Shown here: in pieces, positions 19,484 to 28,391 of the stretch
Layout of the letters: the number at the start of each line of letters is the position of its first letter
Numbering within the stretch: the first letter of the stretch is position 1
Source: Paenibacillus sp. cl123
GTDB taxonomy: Bacteria; Bacillota; Bacilli; Paenibacillales; NBRC-103111
Reading direction: 5' to 3'
DNA length: 64,000 bases
Assembly (NCBI RefSeq): GCF_900101595.1
Contig: NZ_FMYY01000027.1
Span: 21,193-85,192 of the forward strand
The notes under the pieces: model-generated
What the model was told of the DNA's origin: nothing
The model's database searches: none
Seen by the model: only the letters and a program-made list of their open reading frames with translations
Program-made: the position numbers and the translations under genes

Positions 19484-20680
19484 TTACAGCCGGATCAACC
19501 CTTCCCGGGTTACGCTCAGCTTCTCAAATCCGTCTTCGGTGATGGCATAGCTATTTTCGATACCGACGACGCCGCGCCCGGGAAACGTAAATTTCGGTTC
19601 AATGGCCAGCACCATGCCCGGCCGAAGCGTATAGCGGAAGCTGCGAGCCAGCACAGGCCACTCGTCGATCTCCAGACCGATGCCATGTCCGAGAAACTTG
19701 ACCTGATCGGCCCCATAGCCCATGAAATGCTCCGCGAGCCCCGCTTCGTCCGCGAGCCGCAGCGAGTCCGCATACAGCTGCTCGCAAACCTCCCCCGGCT
19801 TCAACGCGGCCTCGGTATGCCGCAGGATGGCCTCGGATTGCTCGTAGGCTTGCTCCAGCTCCTCGTCCAAACGGCCGATCACGACGGTCCGCGTCTGGTC
19901 GATCACATAACCTTCCACACAGCAGCCGATATCTATCAGGATCGGCTCGTCGCGTCCGACCGGGCGCAGGCTGACGCTCTGCGGACAGAAAGCCCCAAGG
20001 CCAAGACCGCCTGCGGGGCCGTCGAAGTAAGTAGGCGTGGCCGCAGCCTCCCCGGCTCCGATCATCCCCGTGATGACGGACTGGTTGAACCCGCGAAGCC
20101 GCATGACGCCGATATGCCCGCGCGAGCGCATATAAGCTTCGATCCGGCTCATGATGTCCAGCTCGCGAAGCCCGGGCCGGAGCCAGCCGAGCGCATCCTC
20201 GAACGCCTCGTTCACGAGCTGCGCCGCCTGGCGGATTTTCGCAAGCTCGCCCTCCGACTTGATCATGCGCACCTCGCGGATCAAGGCGGAGCCATCCTTC
20301 CATTGGACCGCAGGCAGCGCTTGCTGCAGCCGCTGAAACTGCTGCACCGGCAGCACATCGAATTCGGCGGCCAGCTGCAGCGTCCCGTTCCCTCCGGCAG
20401 TCGAGTCCGGACACAGCTGGCCGAGCTGCTGCCCCAGCTCACGAAGCGAGCCTAGGGGCACTACCGGCCAGGCCGACTCCTGCTGGGCCCGGGCGACGCT
20501 GCGCCGAACCATGAAGCGCGGCTCTCCCTTTGCCGGAACAAGCAAATAACCGGTTTGCATCGAGCCGGTCAAATAATACAAATCCACGTTCTGCGCAATA
20601 AGCATGCCGTCAAGCCCATTCTCCTGGAGCCCGCTCTGCAGGCGCTCTATCCGTCTTTCGTATTCGCTGCGGTTTATCAT
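19484..20680 (-). CDS. M24 family Xaa-Pro-type aminopeptidase (398 aa)
   Basis: The protein has the creatinase-like N-terminal domain (DGMLIAQNVDLYYLTGS) and a C-terminal pita-bread metallopeptidase domain. Metal ligands are visible: Asp in PILIDIGCC and Asp in YVIDQTRT, His in LGHGIGLEIDEWP, Glu in LAIEPKF and Glu in VGIENSYAIT. It should release N-terminal residues ahead of proline in the cytoplasm. The start is ATG 20680 (MINRSEYERR); the upstream 21-codon extension has no homology-like features. The gene stands alone between the GH43 promoter and the pilus operon terminator, with no clear link to either. Confidence 0.88.
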   Translation of the reverse strand: MINRSEYERRIERLQSGLQENGLDGMLIAQNVDLYYLTGSMQTGYLLVPAKGEPRFMVRRSVARAQQESAWPVVPLGSLRELGQQLGQLCPDSTAGGNGTLQLAAEFDVLPVQQFQRLQQALPAVQWKDGSALIREVRMIKSEGELAKIRQAAQLVNEAFEDALGWLRPGLRELDIMSRIEAYMRSRGHIGVMRLRGFNQSVITGMIGAGEAAATPTYFDGPAGGLGLGAFCPQSVSLRPVGRDEPILIDIGCCVEGYVIDQTRTVVIGRLDEELEQAYEQSEAILRHTEAALKPGEVCEQLYADSLRLADEAGLAEHFMGYGADQVKFLGHGIGLEIDEWPVLARSFRYTLRPGMVLAIEPKFTFPGRGVVGIENSYAITEDGFEKLSVTREGLIRL

Positions 20681-20770
20681 GATCGTACCACGCCTTTCGT
20701 TCCGTTCCCTGACGATAAGAGGGAAGCTTGTTTGTCTTAACATTACCGGGTGGCCCGCGAAAATGCAAAG

Positions 20771-20803
20771 GGCGAAGACCCCGCAGGTGCAAGAGCCTTC
20801 GCC
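20771..20803 (-). terminator. Terminator at the end of the Tad-like operon
   Basis: GGCGAAG and CTTCGCC pair around a 19-nt loop. A-rich and T-rich tracts flank it on both sides, so it may end the pilus operon on the minus strand. Confidence 0.5.
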
Positions 20804-20867
20804 TTTTCTTTTTTGCCTGCTCCAATATCCTGTTTCTTTCTCCGCTTCCCCTTTTGCTTCAAATCGC

Positions 20868-21419
20868 TTATCGGAAGCGTACGCTGGCTACACTGCTCAG
20901 CACGATCGGCTCTTCGCGGCCTCCTCCGAGCTGCGGGCTTGCAAGCTCGACGATCGCCAGCACCGAAGGGCCATAAATCGTCACCTGCACCCGACGTACC
21001 GTGTGCTTATCTCCGCCCTCATGCACCGTAATCGACCTCGTCAGCAGGTACGGGTAGGAAGGATGCTCCACAAACTCAAGCCGGTGAACGAACGGCGCCG
21101 CCGTGAGCGGGCTTCCGGCCAGCGGCGTCATATCGGGGGCCAGCCTGAAGTTAAGCCGGAGGTAGCGAAAGAAGTCATCCCTCCCCGCCTGTCCGTCCCA
21201 GACGATCCGTCCCAGCGCGGCCTCGGCCTTGTTCACGTTCATCGAAGCCGCCCGGGCTGCCTGATCCAGCAGCGGCTTCGACTTGGAGATCGTATGCGCG
21301 TGAAGCAGCCAACTCCAGGCGACGCCCCACAGCAAAACGGCCGGAATAATCGCCAGCAAAGCCGCCAGCAGCACATGCACCCCGCCCCGCTCGCTGCGAA
21401 AAGAGGCTCGCTTTGTCAT
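20868..21419 (-). CDS. TadE/TadG-like membrane protein (about 183 aa)
   Basis: The protein starts with a short basic segment ending in SERGG, then one TM helix (VLLAALLAIIPAVLLWGVAW) and an extracytoplasmic beta-rich domain without cysteines. This matches TadE-like pseudopilins or minor pilus components, which have an ERG box before the helix. The ERG box and organisation resemble those of the neighbouring 21520-21966 product. The start is uncertain: ATG 21419 gives the family-like N-terminus, while ATG 21461 and one further upstream are also in frame. It is the last gene of the pilus operon. Confidence 0.65.
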   Translation of the reverse strand: MTKRASFRSERGGVHVLLAALLAIIPAVLLWGVAWSWLLHAHTISKSKPLLDQAARAASMNVNKAEAALGRIVWDGQAGRDDFFRYLRLNFRLAPDMTPLAGSPLTAAPFVHRLEFVEHPSYPYLLTRSITVHEGGDKHTVRRVQVTIYGPSVLAIVELASPQLGGGREEPIVLSSVASVRFR

Positions 21420-21519
21420 GCGCAAGGTCTTCTCAGTTAGTCGAAAGCTATGATCAGTCATTTGAATTGCGCAACCCCTCATCCGAAAAACCGTTCGGCC
21501 ATTTGGAAAGCACGATCAG

Positions 21520-21966
21520 TCATTCGTAAGCCTCGCTGCGGCCGTACAGCACGATATGGTAAAACCCTTCATGCTCCGAGCCTCCCCCTCCTCCGCGAAT
21601 CGCCCGTACGATGCGGGTCAGATTGGGCGCCGGATAGATCAGCTCCAGCTTGACGGTCGGGTCTGGCGCATCCCGCAAAACCAGCGCTTCCGTGCTGCCT
21701 GTGAAGGAAGGGTACGTGACGCCGCCTGCCGCCACCGGGCCCATGCCAAGTGCGGCCAGCCGCCCGCCCAGCCTGCCGCGCACCTCTGTGCTGACATAAC
21801 CGACAGCTTCGGCCTCCTTCAGCGCATGATTGGCGATCGTGTTCAGATGATTCGCCTTCATCGCATATACGAAAAACGGTACGATGGCAAAGGCCAAAAA
21901 CAGCAGCACCGGCATAATCATCAGCGTGACCAGCACATTCGACATGCCCCTCTCGTCGCTGCGCAA
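21520..21966 (-). CDS. TadE-like membrane protein (about 148 aa)
   Basis: RSDERGMSNV leads into a single TM helix (LMIMPVLLFLAFAIVPFFV), then a domain with a conserved-looking HALKEAEAVGYVS segment, as in TadE-like proteins of Tad pilus loci. The frame is open far upstream, but that part overlaps the microprotein genes in another frame and is not protein-like. TTG 21966 is chosen as start; TTG 22008 or ATG 21945 are possible. A good ribosome site (AAAGGAG near 22005-21999) lies just before the open part, so the real start could be slightly further upstream. Confidence 0.65.
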   Translation of the reverse strand: MRSDERGMSNVLVTLMIMPVLLFLAFAIVPFFVYAMKANHLNTIANHALKEAEAVGYVSTEVRGRLGGRLAALGMGPVAAGGVTYPSFTGSTEALVLRDAPDPTVKLELIYPAPNLTRIVRAIRGGGGGSEHEGFYHIVLYGRSEAYE

Positions 21967-22004
21967 TGCCCCCGCACTCCGCCGGGCTCCAGCCGGATCT
22001 CCTT

Positions 22005-22163
22005 TCAATTGCTTATATAATCGAAGCTGCGGATTTTCTCGGTCATGGTGGCATGTCCTCCCCTCAGCTGCTCCTGGATTCCGCCGGCTCCCGGCCGGAA
22101 TACAAACAGGCAAATGCCGAATACAATCACTACAAGCAAGCACATCGTAACCAGCTTGCTCAT
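22005..22163 (-). CDS. Microprotein C of Tad-like locus (52 aa), candidate pilin
   Basis: The frame from ATG 22163 to TGA 22005-22007 encodes a protein starting MSKLVTMCLLVVIVFGICLF, then a polar 32-residue tail rich in Gly, Gln and charged residues. The N-terminus (SKLV then a hydrophobic helix) matches the two neighbouring microproteins. The ATG is 3 bp after the stop of microprotein B, so translation is probably coupled. Family assignment is unknown. A single-helix protein of this size in a Tad cluster is a reasonable Flp-type pilin or assembly-peptide candidate. Confidence 0.6.
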   Translation of the reverse strand: MSKLVTMCLLVVIVFGICLFVFRPGAGGIQEQLRGGHATMTEKIRSFDYISN

Positions 22164-22166
22164 CGG

Positions 22167-22343
22167 CTACGGAGCGGTCGCCGTCACGCTGCCGTCCGTC
22201 TGGCTGACCGTCGCCGTCGAAATACTCGTGCCCAGCGAGGTTCCTTTCGTTCCGACCGCGGGACCGACTCGCGTTCCGGCTACAAACATGGCCGCTCCCC
22301 CCAGCAGCACGGTCAACAAGCATGCGATTACCAATTTCCCCAC
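22167..22343 (-). CDS. Microprotein B of Tad-like locus (58 aa), candidate pilin
   Basis: GTG 22343 follows GAGGATGAGG. The protein reads VGKLVIACLLTVLLGGAAMF at the start and ends in a Thr/Ser/Gly-rich tail (TSISTATVSQTDGS). The helix shares KLVIA.LLTVL..GAA with microprotein A, showing they are paralogues. The tail could be exposed outside the cell. No known family is recognised with certainty; Flp-like pilin is an inference from context and size. Confidence 0.65.
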   Translation of the reverse strand: MGKLVIACLLTVLLGGAAMFVAGTRVGPAVGTKGTSLGTSISTATVSQTDGSVTATAP

Positions 22344-22394
22344 TTGGCCTCATCCTCTCGTTTTTTACTTCTGCGATTTTGAGTCTTCCATCTA

Positions 22395-22465
22395 TCAGGT
22401 TTCATTCGTTTCATCACATTTCACTCGTTTCATCACATTTCATTCGTTTTCATTCGCTTCCTTCG
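22395..22465 (-). repeat. Imperfect 19-bp direct repeats between microprotein genes
   Basis: Three to four copies of a unit like GAAACGAGTGAAATGTGAT (minus strand) fill the gap between microproteins A and B. The unit is purine-rich and contains no clear ORF. It may be a slippage product or influence mRNA processing. Confidence 0.55.
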
Positions 22466-22467
22466 CT

Positions 22468-22608
22468 TCATTCAAACGCATCCTGTATCCGCAGCTTCGT
22501 CTGATTGCCCGCCGTTCCCGCCGCAGGAGCCAGTTGGCCGCCCACGGTGTACAACGCAGCGCCGGCCACCAGCACCGTAAGCAATACGGCAATCACCAGC
22601 TTGGACAT
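22468..22608 (-). CDS. Microprotein A of Tad-like locus (46 aa), candidate pilin
   Basis: ATG 22608 to TGA 22468 encodes a protein starting MSKLVIAVLLTVLVAGAALY, followed by a small Gly/Ala-rich part and the charged tail KLRIQDAFE. It lies 25 bp after the TadC-like gene. Its helix aligns with those of microproteins B and C, forming a tandem family of three. The short basic start plus one hydrophobic helix resembles processed Flp-type subunits, though no classical G/EF prepilin cleavage box is visible. Confidence 0.65.
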   Translation of the reverse strand: MSKLVIAVLLTVLVAGAALYTVGGQLAPAAGTAGNQTKLRIQDAFE

Positions 22609-22633
22609 CCGCTCACACCCGCTTTCCCCATCA

Positions 22634-23650
22634 TTAGCCTTCGAAGCTTGTCATCAGCTGCTCCGAGATCGTGATCAGCCAAGGGTATAGAAACAGCACG
22701 ACGATCACGGCGAACGGCACCATCACATAGAAGCTGATCCATACCGGCGCGTTCTCCAACTGACGGTCGCGCTCCGCCCCAAGCGTTGTTTCGATTCCGG
22801 CCGTCTGCTCCTTCAGCACCTTGGCAATTTCATGCGAATCCGCCCGGCTGATAGCTTCCAGCGCATTGACCAGAGGAAATGCCTCCGGGACCCCCACCCG
22901 CTCGCGGAATCTGCAGATCGCCAGGCTGCGGTCCTTGCCCCACATCACCGCCAGCTCCTGAAGCGCCGGCTTCAACAGCTCCAGCGGCCGTCCGGCCCGG
23001 ATGATCAGCTCCCTCATGTCGGCCCGCTCACTAACGCATACGGACAAGCGGTGCGACAGCTTGGCGATCTCCATCAGCAGCTTGGCCCTCCGGCCGCGGA
23101 TGGCTGCCGTCAGCCACAAGCGAGGCAGCGTCCACCCGGCTAACCCGGCCAGCGCCGGCTTCAGCCAGCTTCCCGCGGCTCCAGCAGCGCCGCCGCCTGG
23201 ATAGCCCGGTCCCGGGACGGCAAGCAGCCCTTGGGAAAGCAGGCCCAAAGCCAGCAAAGTCAGGGCCGACAGCAGCTGAGCCTGGGCAAATCGGCTGCGC
23301 GTCCAGTAGGGAGACAACCCGGCCAGCCGCGCCCTCTCGCTGTGGGCCCTCTCCTCCCGTTCCTGTCTCAGCGGCGGCCGCTGGCGTACAGCAAGCCTTC
23401 CGGCGGATAAACGCCGCTTCCACTGCTCCCGCAGCAGGTAGATCCGGCCTCCGTCCAAACTGCGAAGCCAGCCGGCGCAGGCATAGGCCAGCAAAACGCT
23501 GCCGACGGCGAATACAGCAAGCCAAGCGTACCCGGAAAGCCCCGCGGCTAAGCCGGCGGCCAGGCCGGCGTCTTGAGTCGGCGCTTCGATCAGCGCCCGC
23601 AGACTGGCAGCTTCCGCGGCTGCGGTGGCGGCAATCGGCAATGGTTCCAC
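22634..23650 (-). CDS. TadC-like type II secretion F-domain membrane protein (338 aa)
   Basis: An integral membrane protein with helices near the N-terminus (YAWLAVFAVGSVLLAYA), in the middle (LLSALTLLALGLLSQGLLA) and at the C-terminus (VMVPFAVIVVLFLYPWL). Between them is a cytoplasmic T2SSF domain (KLSHRLSVCVSERADMRELI and NALEAISRADSHEIAKVL). It should form the platform of the pilus machine together with the product of 23682-24686 and receive force from the CpaF-type ATPase. The N-terminal third is Arg- and Ala-rich and less conserved. Confidence 0.78.
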   Translation of the reverse strand: MEPLPIAATAAAEAASLRALIEAPTQDAGLAAGLAAGLSGYAWLAVFAVGSVLLAYACAGWLRSLDGGRIYLLREQWKRRLSAGRLAVRQRPPLRQEREERAHSERARLAGLSPYWTRSRFAQAQLLSALTLLALGLLSQGLLAVPGPGYPGGGAAGAAGSWLKPALAGLAGWTLPRLWLTAAIRGRRAKLLMEIAKLSHRLSVCVSERADMRELIIRAGRPLELLKPALQELAVMWGKDRSLAICRFRERVGVPEAFPLVNALEAISRADSHEIAKVLKEQTAGIETTLGAERDRQLENAPVWISFYVMVPFAVIVVLFLYPWLITISEQLMTSFEG

Positions 23651-23681
23651 CTCCTCTATAAGGCACCTGAGGCCGGTTCGG

Positions 23682-24686
23682 CTAATAAGCCCGCCTGCCC
23701 GTTCTTATAACCAGCACCATCGATACGAACATAACCGCGAATGCAAGCAGCAGCAGCTTTTTCCCCCCGGGCTCGACAAAATAACGGGTGTAGTTGACCG
23801 GGTCCGCATAGATATTGAAGCCGATGATGAAGAATGCGAATGCCACCATGAACGTCGTACCGATCCGGTATACCGTAATCATCGCCAGCCGGTTTTCCTC
23901 GTGGCGCTTGGAAGCCTGCATTTTGTTGACCAGCTGGTGCAGCGACTCCGTCATATCGGTCCCGTATTGGGCCCCGATCAGCAGCAGGTCGGTCAAGTCA
24001 TGCGCCCACTCATTGTCCACCCGTCGGGCAAATTCATACAGCGCCTGATCGATCGATTTCATGTGCAGTCCAAGCTCCAGCCGCCTCCACTCCGCGCGCA
24101 CCTCCTCCGGCATCGTATCCGCGCTGCTGACAATCATATCGGCCAGCGTCAAACGCGGGCGGTAATGGCCGATCAAATTTTGCACCAGCATAATCATGCG
24201 TCTGGCAATCCCCTCCCGCTTGCGCATCACGCGAAAACGGATGAGGAAATAGGGAATGGAGCCGGTCAATACGCCGATCATCGCGCTCAAGGGCCAAATA
24301 TGTCCCTCCTGCAGAGGCATCGCTCCGATGGACATGGTGCGGGACAAGCCTTGAAGCAGGACATCCGAGCCGAAAAAACCGACGAGCGCCAGCACGCCCA
24401 TCCCCATCAGCACAGGTTCCGCGCCGAAGCGGAGCTCCGCCAGATCCAGCTCTTCGCGCAGGTGCTTGATCGGCCGGGCAGCAAGCCTTCCCAGGCTGCG
24501 CCGCCTCCTCCCGCGACCTGCATAGCCGTACAGCGAAGGATGGCGGCGGCGGTACGTCCAGACCGAAACGAGCAGCCGGGCTGCCAGCAGGGACAAGCCC
24601 AGCGAGCCGATGACCCACATGCCCAGAAGGATAGGCTGTACGGCGTCCATCCAAGCGAGCGAATCCGCGGTTAATCGCCCAAGCAT
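23682..24686 (-). CDS. TadB-like type II secretion F-domain membrane protein (334 aa)
   Basis: TM helices near 10-35, 100-125 and at the C-terminus (FMVAFAFFIIGFN, LLLLAFAVMFVSMVLVI) frame a T2SSF domain with EWAHDLTDLLLIGAQYGTDM. ATG 24686 (MLGRLTADS) is taken as the start, with GGGGG about 10 nt upstream; TTG 24695 is an alternative. The start overlaps the end of the CpaF gene by 16 bp, showing tight coupling. It is paired with the second platform protein, as in Tad systems. Confidence 0.8.
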   Translation of the reverse strand: MLGRLTADSLAWMDAVQPILLGMWVIGSLGLSLLAARLLVSVWTYRRRHPSLYGYAGRGRRRRSLGRLAARPIKHLREELDLAELRFGAEPVLMGMGVLALVGFFGSDVLLQGLSRTMSIGAMPLQEGHIWPLSAMIGVLTGSIPYFLIRFRVMRKREGIARRMIMLVQNLIGHYRPRLTLADMIVSSADTMPEEVRAEWRRLELGLHMKSIDQALYEFARRVDNEWAHDLTDLLLIGAQYGTDMTESLHQLVNKMQASKRHEENRLAMITVYRIGTTFMVAFAFFIIGFNIYADPVNYTRYFVEPGGKKLLLLAFAVMFVSMVLVIRTGRRAY

Positions 24687-26125
24687 GCATCCCAAACCCC
24701 CAGCTTCGCAAAATCGCGGCCATCCGCCCCGTTAGCCAGCAGATGGTCGGTCAGGGAGCGGCTTAGCGTATTTCCGGTGAAGCTCCACGTCTGCTTCGCA
24801 TAGCTCCATTCAACGAGCGGCTTCACCGAAACACGCTGCTCTTCATCGACGGAAAGCTCCGTAATTTCCGTCACCACCCGCCGCGGTCTGCCCTCCACCT
24901 GTACCAGCCTCAGAAATATCAATATATTGAAGGCTCTTGCGACCCGCCGCATCGTATCCCCGGTATCATGCTGCCGCCCGTCCTGCTTGATCATATCCAC
25001 AACATCGCTCAGGAAGGAATCCCGGTATTTCGTATGCATCGTTCCCATCATATCGTGACCGCGCAGCGCCCCCTGCACCATCTGGGCGACCTCCGAGCCT
25101 TTGGCCTCGCCGACAATGACCCAGTGGGGACTCATCACCAGCAGCGGCTTGAACGATTCTTCCATCGACAGCCGGATGTCCTCAACCTCGCGCACCGCCA
25201 AAATATTTCTCGTTCCCCGCAGCCTCTCCCGCAGCGCAACCTCAAACTCCTTCTCCAGCGTCCTGATCCGCTCGTGCTCGGGAATTTCGGCGGCCAGCGC
25301 GAACAGAAACGTCGTCTTGCCCGTAGCCGTCCCGCCGCCGATCAGCATGCTGGCGTGATGACGCACGAGGAGCCGCAGCAGCTGCGCCATCCGCTCGTTG
25401 ATCGTTCCCAGCCCCGTAAGCTGGCCGAGCGTCACATCCTTGACGATAAAATTCCGGATGTGAATGCTCGGCACATCCGAATAAGGCGGACGCGTCATGA
25501 CCAGCCGGGAGCGGTTCCACATATAGGACTGAACGAAGGGCTGCCGTTCGTTGATCGGCTTCTTTCCGCATAGCGCAAGCCTGTCCTGAAGCCTTAGCAC
25601 ATCCTCCAGCGACCCGAACATGCGGGTATGACGTTCCATCCGGCCGCCCTTCAGCAGGAAAATATGCCGGCCGATCACCTGCACCTCCTCCACGTCATCC
25701 AGCCGGTACAAATCCTCGATCAAGCCTGTACCGCAGGTTTCGGCAAATATGCTGTCCGCCTGGGAGAGCGGATGAATGAGCGTGGCCGGCTCTACCTGAA
25801 TCCGGTATTCGACCAGCAGCGTTTCGATGACGGCCTTCATTCGCCATTGGGCCAGCGGTTCGCCGAGTCCCGCTTGAATAATATCCTCGTACAACGCCTG
25901 ATCCGACTTGGAGCGCTCGGTCAGATGCTCGTACAGCATCGACGCGGCCTCGGACAACGGCAGACGGCGTTCTCCATGCTCCGCCCCTTTCGTGCGGACC
26001 GGCTGATGGCTTCGCACAAATGGCGTCCCTGCTTGGGCCAGGTCCTTCACATAACGTACCGCATCAAAGCGCAGGCGCGGCCGCAAGCGGGTGTCATCTG
26101 CAAGCTCCGGTGCTCGTATCTGCAT
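24671..26125 (-). CDS. CpaF/TadA-type secretion ATPase (484 aa)
   Basis: This is the motor ATPase of the Tad-like pilus. Walker A GGGTATGKT is at about 263-271, followed by LEKEFEVALRE and the segment HWVIVGEAKGSEVAQMVQGA, which corresponds to the Walker B/Asp-Glu region, and the His box MGTMHTKYRDSF. The N-terminal domain (1-240) carries the EERQPFVQ-like NERQPFVQSYMWNRSRL strand. The start is ATG 26125 with AGAGGAGG upstream; the frame is open further but overlaps the CpaE gene. Unusually, the Walker B region reads GEAKGSE instead of the common GE(V/I)RGxE, so the usual Arg is Lys. Confidence 0.88.
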   Translation of the reverse strand: MQIRAPELADDTRLRPRLRFDAVRYVKDLAQAGTPFVRSHQPVRTKGAEHGERRLPLSEAASMLYEHLTERSKSDQALYEDIIQAGLGEPLAQWRMKAVIETLLVEYRIQVEPATLIHPLSQADSIFAETCGTGLIEDLYRLDDVEEVQVIGRHIFLLKGGRMERHTRMFGSLEDVLRLQDRLALCGKKPINERQPFVQSYMWNRSRLVMTRPPYSDVPSIHIRNFIVKDVTLGQLTGLGTINERMAQLLRLLVRHHASMLIGGGTATGKTTFLFALAAEIPEHERIRTLEKEFEVALRERLRGTRNILAVREVEDIRLSMEESFKPLLVMSPHWVIVGEAKGSEVAQMVQGALRGHDMMGTMHTKYRDSFLSDVVDMIKQDGRQHDTGDTMRRVARAFNILIFLRLVQVEGRPRRVVTEITELSVDEEQRVSVKPLVEWSYAKQTWSFTGNTLSRSLTDHLLANGADGRDFAKLGVWDACLGD

Positions 26126-26151
26126 CGTCTCTGCCTCCTCTCTGCCTTCCT

Positions 26152-27414
26152 TCAACCGAAGCGCGTCGTCAACCGGTCGAGCCAGCCCGGCCTGCCTGCC
26201 CTGGCTGGCGGCGCGACCCACCCGGGCAGCGCCGACTCCTCGGGATCAAGACGAGCCGCGAGCCGGTCGATCTGCTCCGAGAACGCCGCCGCCTCCGGGC
26301 GGCCGTACAACGGGACGCCCTCGTCGGACGCGCGAAGACCGAGGCCGCCAGGCATATTGGGCAAGGCGGCCGCCAGGCGCATGCCCAAGTAATCGGCGAT
26401 GCGCTCCGGCCGCTCCGTCTGGGAGATGCGGTTGACGATCAGCGATACTTCCTGGGGCGACAGCCCGCAGTAAGACCAGAAGCAGGCGAACCACTCTCCC
26501 CATGCCCTCCGGTAGGAAGCGTATCTGTTCTGCACGACCAGCCAGCGCTCGTCAGCCTCCCTCACCGCGCTGATGGTGGCGGCGTTATCGGGACAACCGC
26601 TTACATCGATGATCGTGATGTCGAAGGCGCTGCGCGCGACCCCGATCAGATGCTCCATCATCTCCGGCGTCATATCCCCGGCCGTATCCCGGCGCGGAGA
26701 GCCGGGCAGCACATGAAGCGATCCGCGCTGCTTGTACAGCCTGCATGCCCCGAGCAATTCTTCCGGCGTCAATCTTCGCGTCTGGAGCTTGGCGCGCAGC
26801 GCAAAAGCCGCCGCCCCGTCTGGCTCCATGCGAAAGCCGGCATGGATCTCGGGATTGCGCAGATTGGCATCCACGAGGCCGACACTTCGCCGCCCCCGGG
26901 CTGCCAAGGCGAGCGCCGTGTTGACGGCTGCCGTCGTCGCGCCGTCCTTGGCCGCGGCCGACCAGACGACCGCCACCGTCCCGGGTCCGCCCGGCCTGGG
27001 GGCGCCTCCTGCTCCCAGCAGGGAGAGGTTCTCCCAAGCCTCCCCTCCTGCCGCAAACCGCCGGAAAGCCTGCAGCACTTTACTCCGGCTTGCTCCGGCT
27101 GGCAGCACCCGGATATCAAGCGACTCTCCCAGGCGGCAGACGGCTTCCATCATGAAGGAATCGTAAACCGACTCGTCTTGCGCAACCAGCAATCTGGCAT
27201 ACGGCTGCTTGCGGCGAAGCAGAGGCATCCATTCCCACGGATAACGGTCATACCAGATACCGGCATGGACGGCTACGGCCTCCAGCGGCTCATCCAGCCG
27301 GTCCAGCAGCCCTGCAGCGGTGCTGACAAGCTTTGCATCGGCTTCCCCGCTCCGCTCGTCGGCGGCAGTCAGATCGCTGTCCCGGTCGCCCGGTACGGCC
27401 AGCAAGAATGTCAT
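26152..27414 (-). CDS. CpaE-like ParA-family protein with degenerate P-loop (420 aa)
   Basis: An N-terminal receiver-like or spacer region (1-135) precedes a MinD/ParA fold (about 140-400). The nucleotide loop reads WSAAAKDGATTAAVN at 151-165, followed by GLVDANLRNPEIH and TIIDVSGCPD. Compared with the ParA consensus KGGVGKTT, the P-loop lysine is Ala (GATT), so ATP hydrolysis is doubtful. CpaE proteins localise and regulate Tad pilus assembly. It overlaps the CpaB stop-start by 4 bp and precedes CpaF by 26 bp. Confidence 0.8.
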   Translation of the reverse strand: MTFLLAVPGDRDSDLTAADERSGEADAKLVSTAAGLLDRLDEPLEAVAVHAGIWYDRYPWEWMPLLRRKQPYARLLVAQDESVYDSFMMEAVCRLGESLDIRVLPAGASRSKVLQAFRRFAAGGEAWENLSLLGAGGAPRPGGPGTVAVVWSAAAKDGATTAAVNTALALAARGRRSVGLVDANLRNPEIHAGFRMEPDGAAAFALRAKLQTRRLTPEELLGACRLYKQRGSLHVLPGSPRRDTAGDMTPEMMEHLIGVARSAFDITIIDVSGCPDNAATISAVREADERWLVVQNRYASYRRAWGEWFACFWSYCGLSPQEVSLIVNRISQTERPERIADYLGMRLAAALPNMPGGLGLRASDEGVPLYGRPEAAAFSEQIDRLAARLDPEESALPGWVAPPARAGRPGWLDRLTTRFG

Positions 27415-28355
27415 TTTCTCTCCTCCTTCCTCCAGCTTTTCTCCGTCGCATCCGTGTCCGCCTTGGCCTTCACAGGCTTCCCCTCCTGAAGCTCTGCCGA
27501 ATCGGCAGCATCCGCCCGCTTGGCTTGGGAAGCGGGGAGGTCAGAGCCTATCCGCACCGGTTCTTTCTTCGAGGAGAAAGCGTCGGCGGCCTGGAGCAGC
27601 CTGAACAGCTCCGTAACCTTGCCTGCACCGTCCTTGCCCTCCGATGAAGTCAGGTCCGGCAATGCCAGCTTCACGCTGCCGGCCAGCTTGCCAAGCACGA
27701 AGGCCTCGTACACCTCATCGCTCATGATGTAAGTATTGGTCTCCGGCTTCCCGTTCGGGCGGGAGCGGGCTTCCTGCAGCGCTATTTTATCCGGCGCCAC
27801 GATCGCCTCCATCGTCCCCGTATCGACAACCTCCGCTCCTTCCGCCGTTTTGACGCTCGTAACGGGCAGCTGCTCGATAATTTTCACGGCCCCGATCCCG
27901 GGCGGCTGCGGTGATCCGGTATCGATCAGCTTGGGCTGGTCGAATTCGACCCATACATCCACCCGATCTCCCCGCCGGACCATATTATTCACATTCATCA
28001 CGGCATCCGTTTTGAAGCTGAAGTAGCGCTCCGCCGGCAGCGGCGTGACGCGAATATCGGCAAGCTTCCAGTCGCTCAGCTCCTCCTCGCTGGAGATGGG
28101 AACCGCTACCCTCCGCCCGATCAAGCGCCGAGGGTCCGTGACGGCCCGCGGATCATGAGCGGCTTGGGCAATGCGCACGATCCGCAGCATGGAAGCGTCA
28201 ATCGCCTCTCCGCTATGCAGCAGCCGGACCGGCTTGACCGTTTCCATCGTATGAAGCGACACCTCCATATGCTTCATGAAATACCAGTAGCCCGCGACAG
28301 AGCCGGTCATCAGCAGCGTGCCTATCGCACCGACGATCCATGGCTTATGCAGCAA
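27411..28355 (-). CDS. CpaB-like SAF-domain protein (314 aa)
   Basis: A single N-terminal membrane anchor (VGAIGTLLMTGSVAGYWYF) is followed by a SAF domain (KPVRLLHSGEAIDASML and RRVAVPISSEEELSD) and an RcpC/CpaB second domain (MVRRGDRVDVWVEF). CpaB proteins sit outside the membrane in the Tad apparatus. The start is TTG 28355, with GGGGAGG five bases upstream. A charged C-terminal tail (about 260-314, Lys/Glu-rich) is longer than usual. Confidence 0.82.
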   Translation of the reverse strand: MLHKPWIVGAIGTLLMTGSVAGYWYFMKHMEVSLHTMETVKPVRLLHSGEAIDASMLRIVRIAQAAHDPRAVTDPRRLIGRRVAVPISSEEELSDWKLADIRVTPLPAERYFSFKTDAVMNVNNMVRRGDRVDVWVEFDQPKLIDTGSPQPPGIGAVKIIEQLPVTSVKTAEGAEVVDTGTMEAIVAPDKIALQEARSRPNGKPETNTYIMSDEVYEAFVLGKLAGSVKLALPDLTSSEGKDGAGKVTELFRLLQAADAFSSKKEPVRIGSDLPASQAKRADAADSAELQEGKPVKAKADTDATEKSWRKEERK

Positions 28356-28391
28356 CGCAACCTCCCCCTCTTCTTTTGACCGTCAACATCA

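Noticed and set aside
26020..27489. 489-residue plus-strand ORF over CpaE/CpaF
   Set aside because: Composition of a GC-rich antisense shadow; the minus-strand genes fit the Tad operon exactly.
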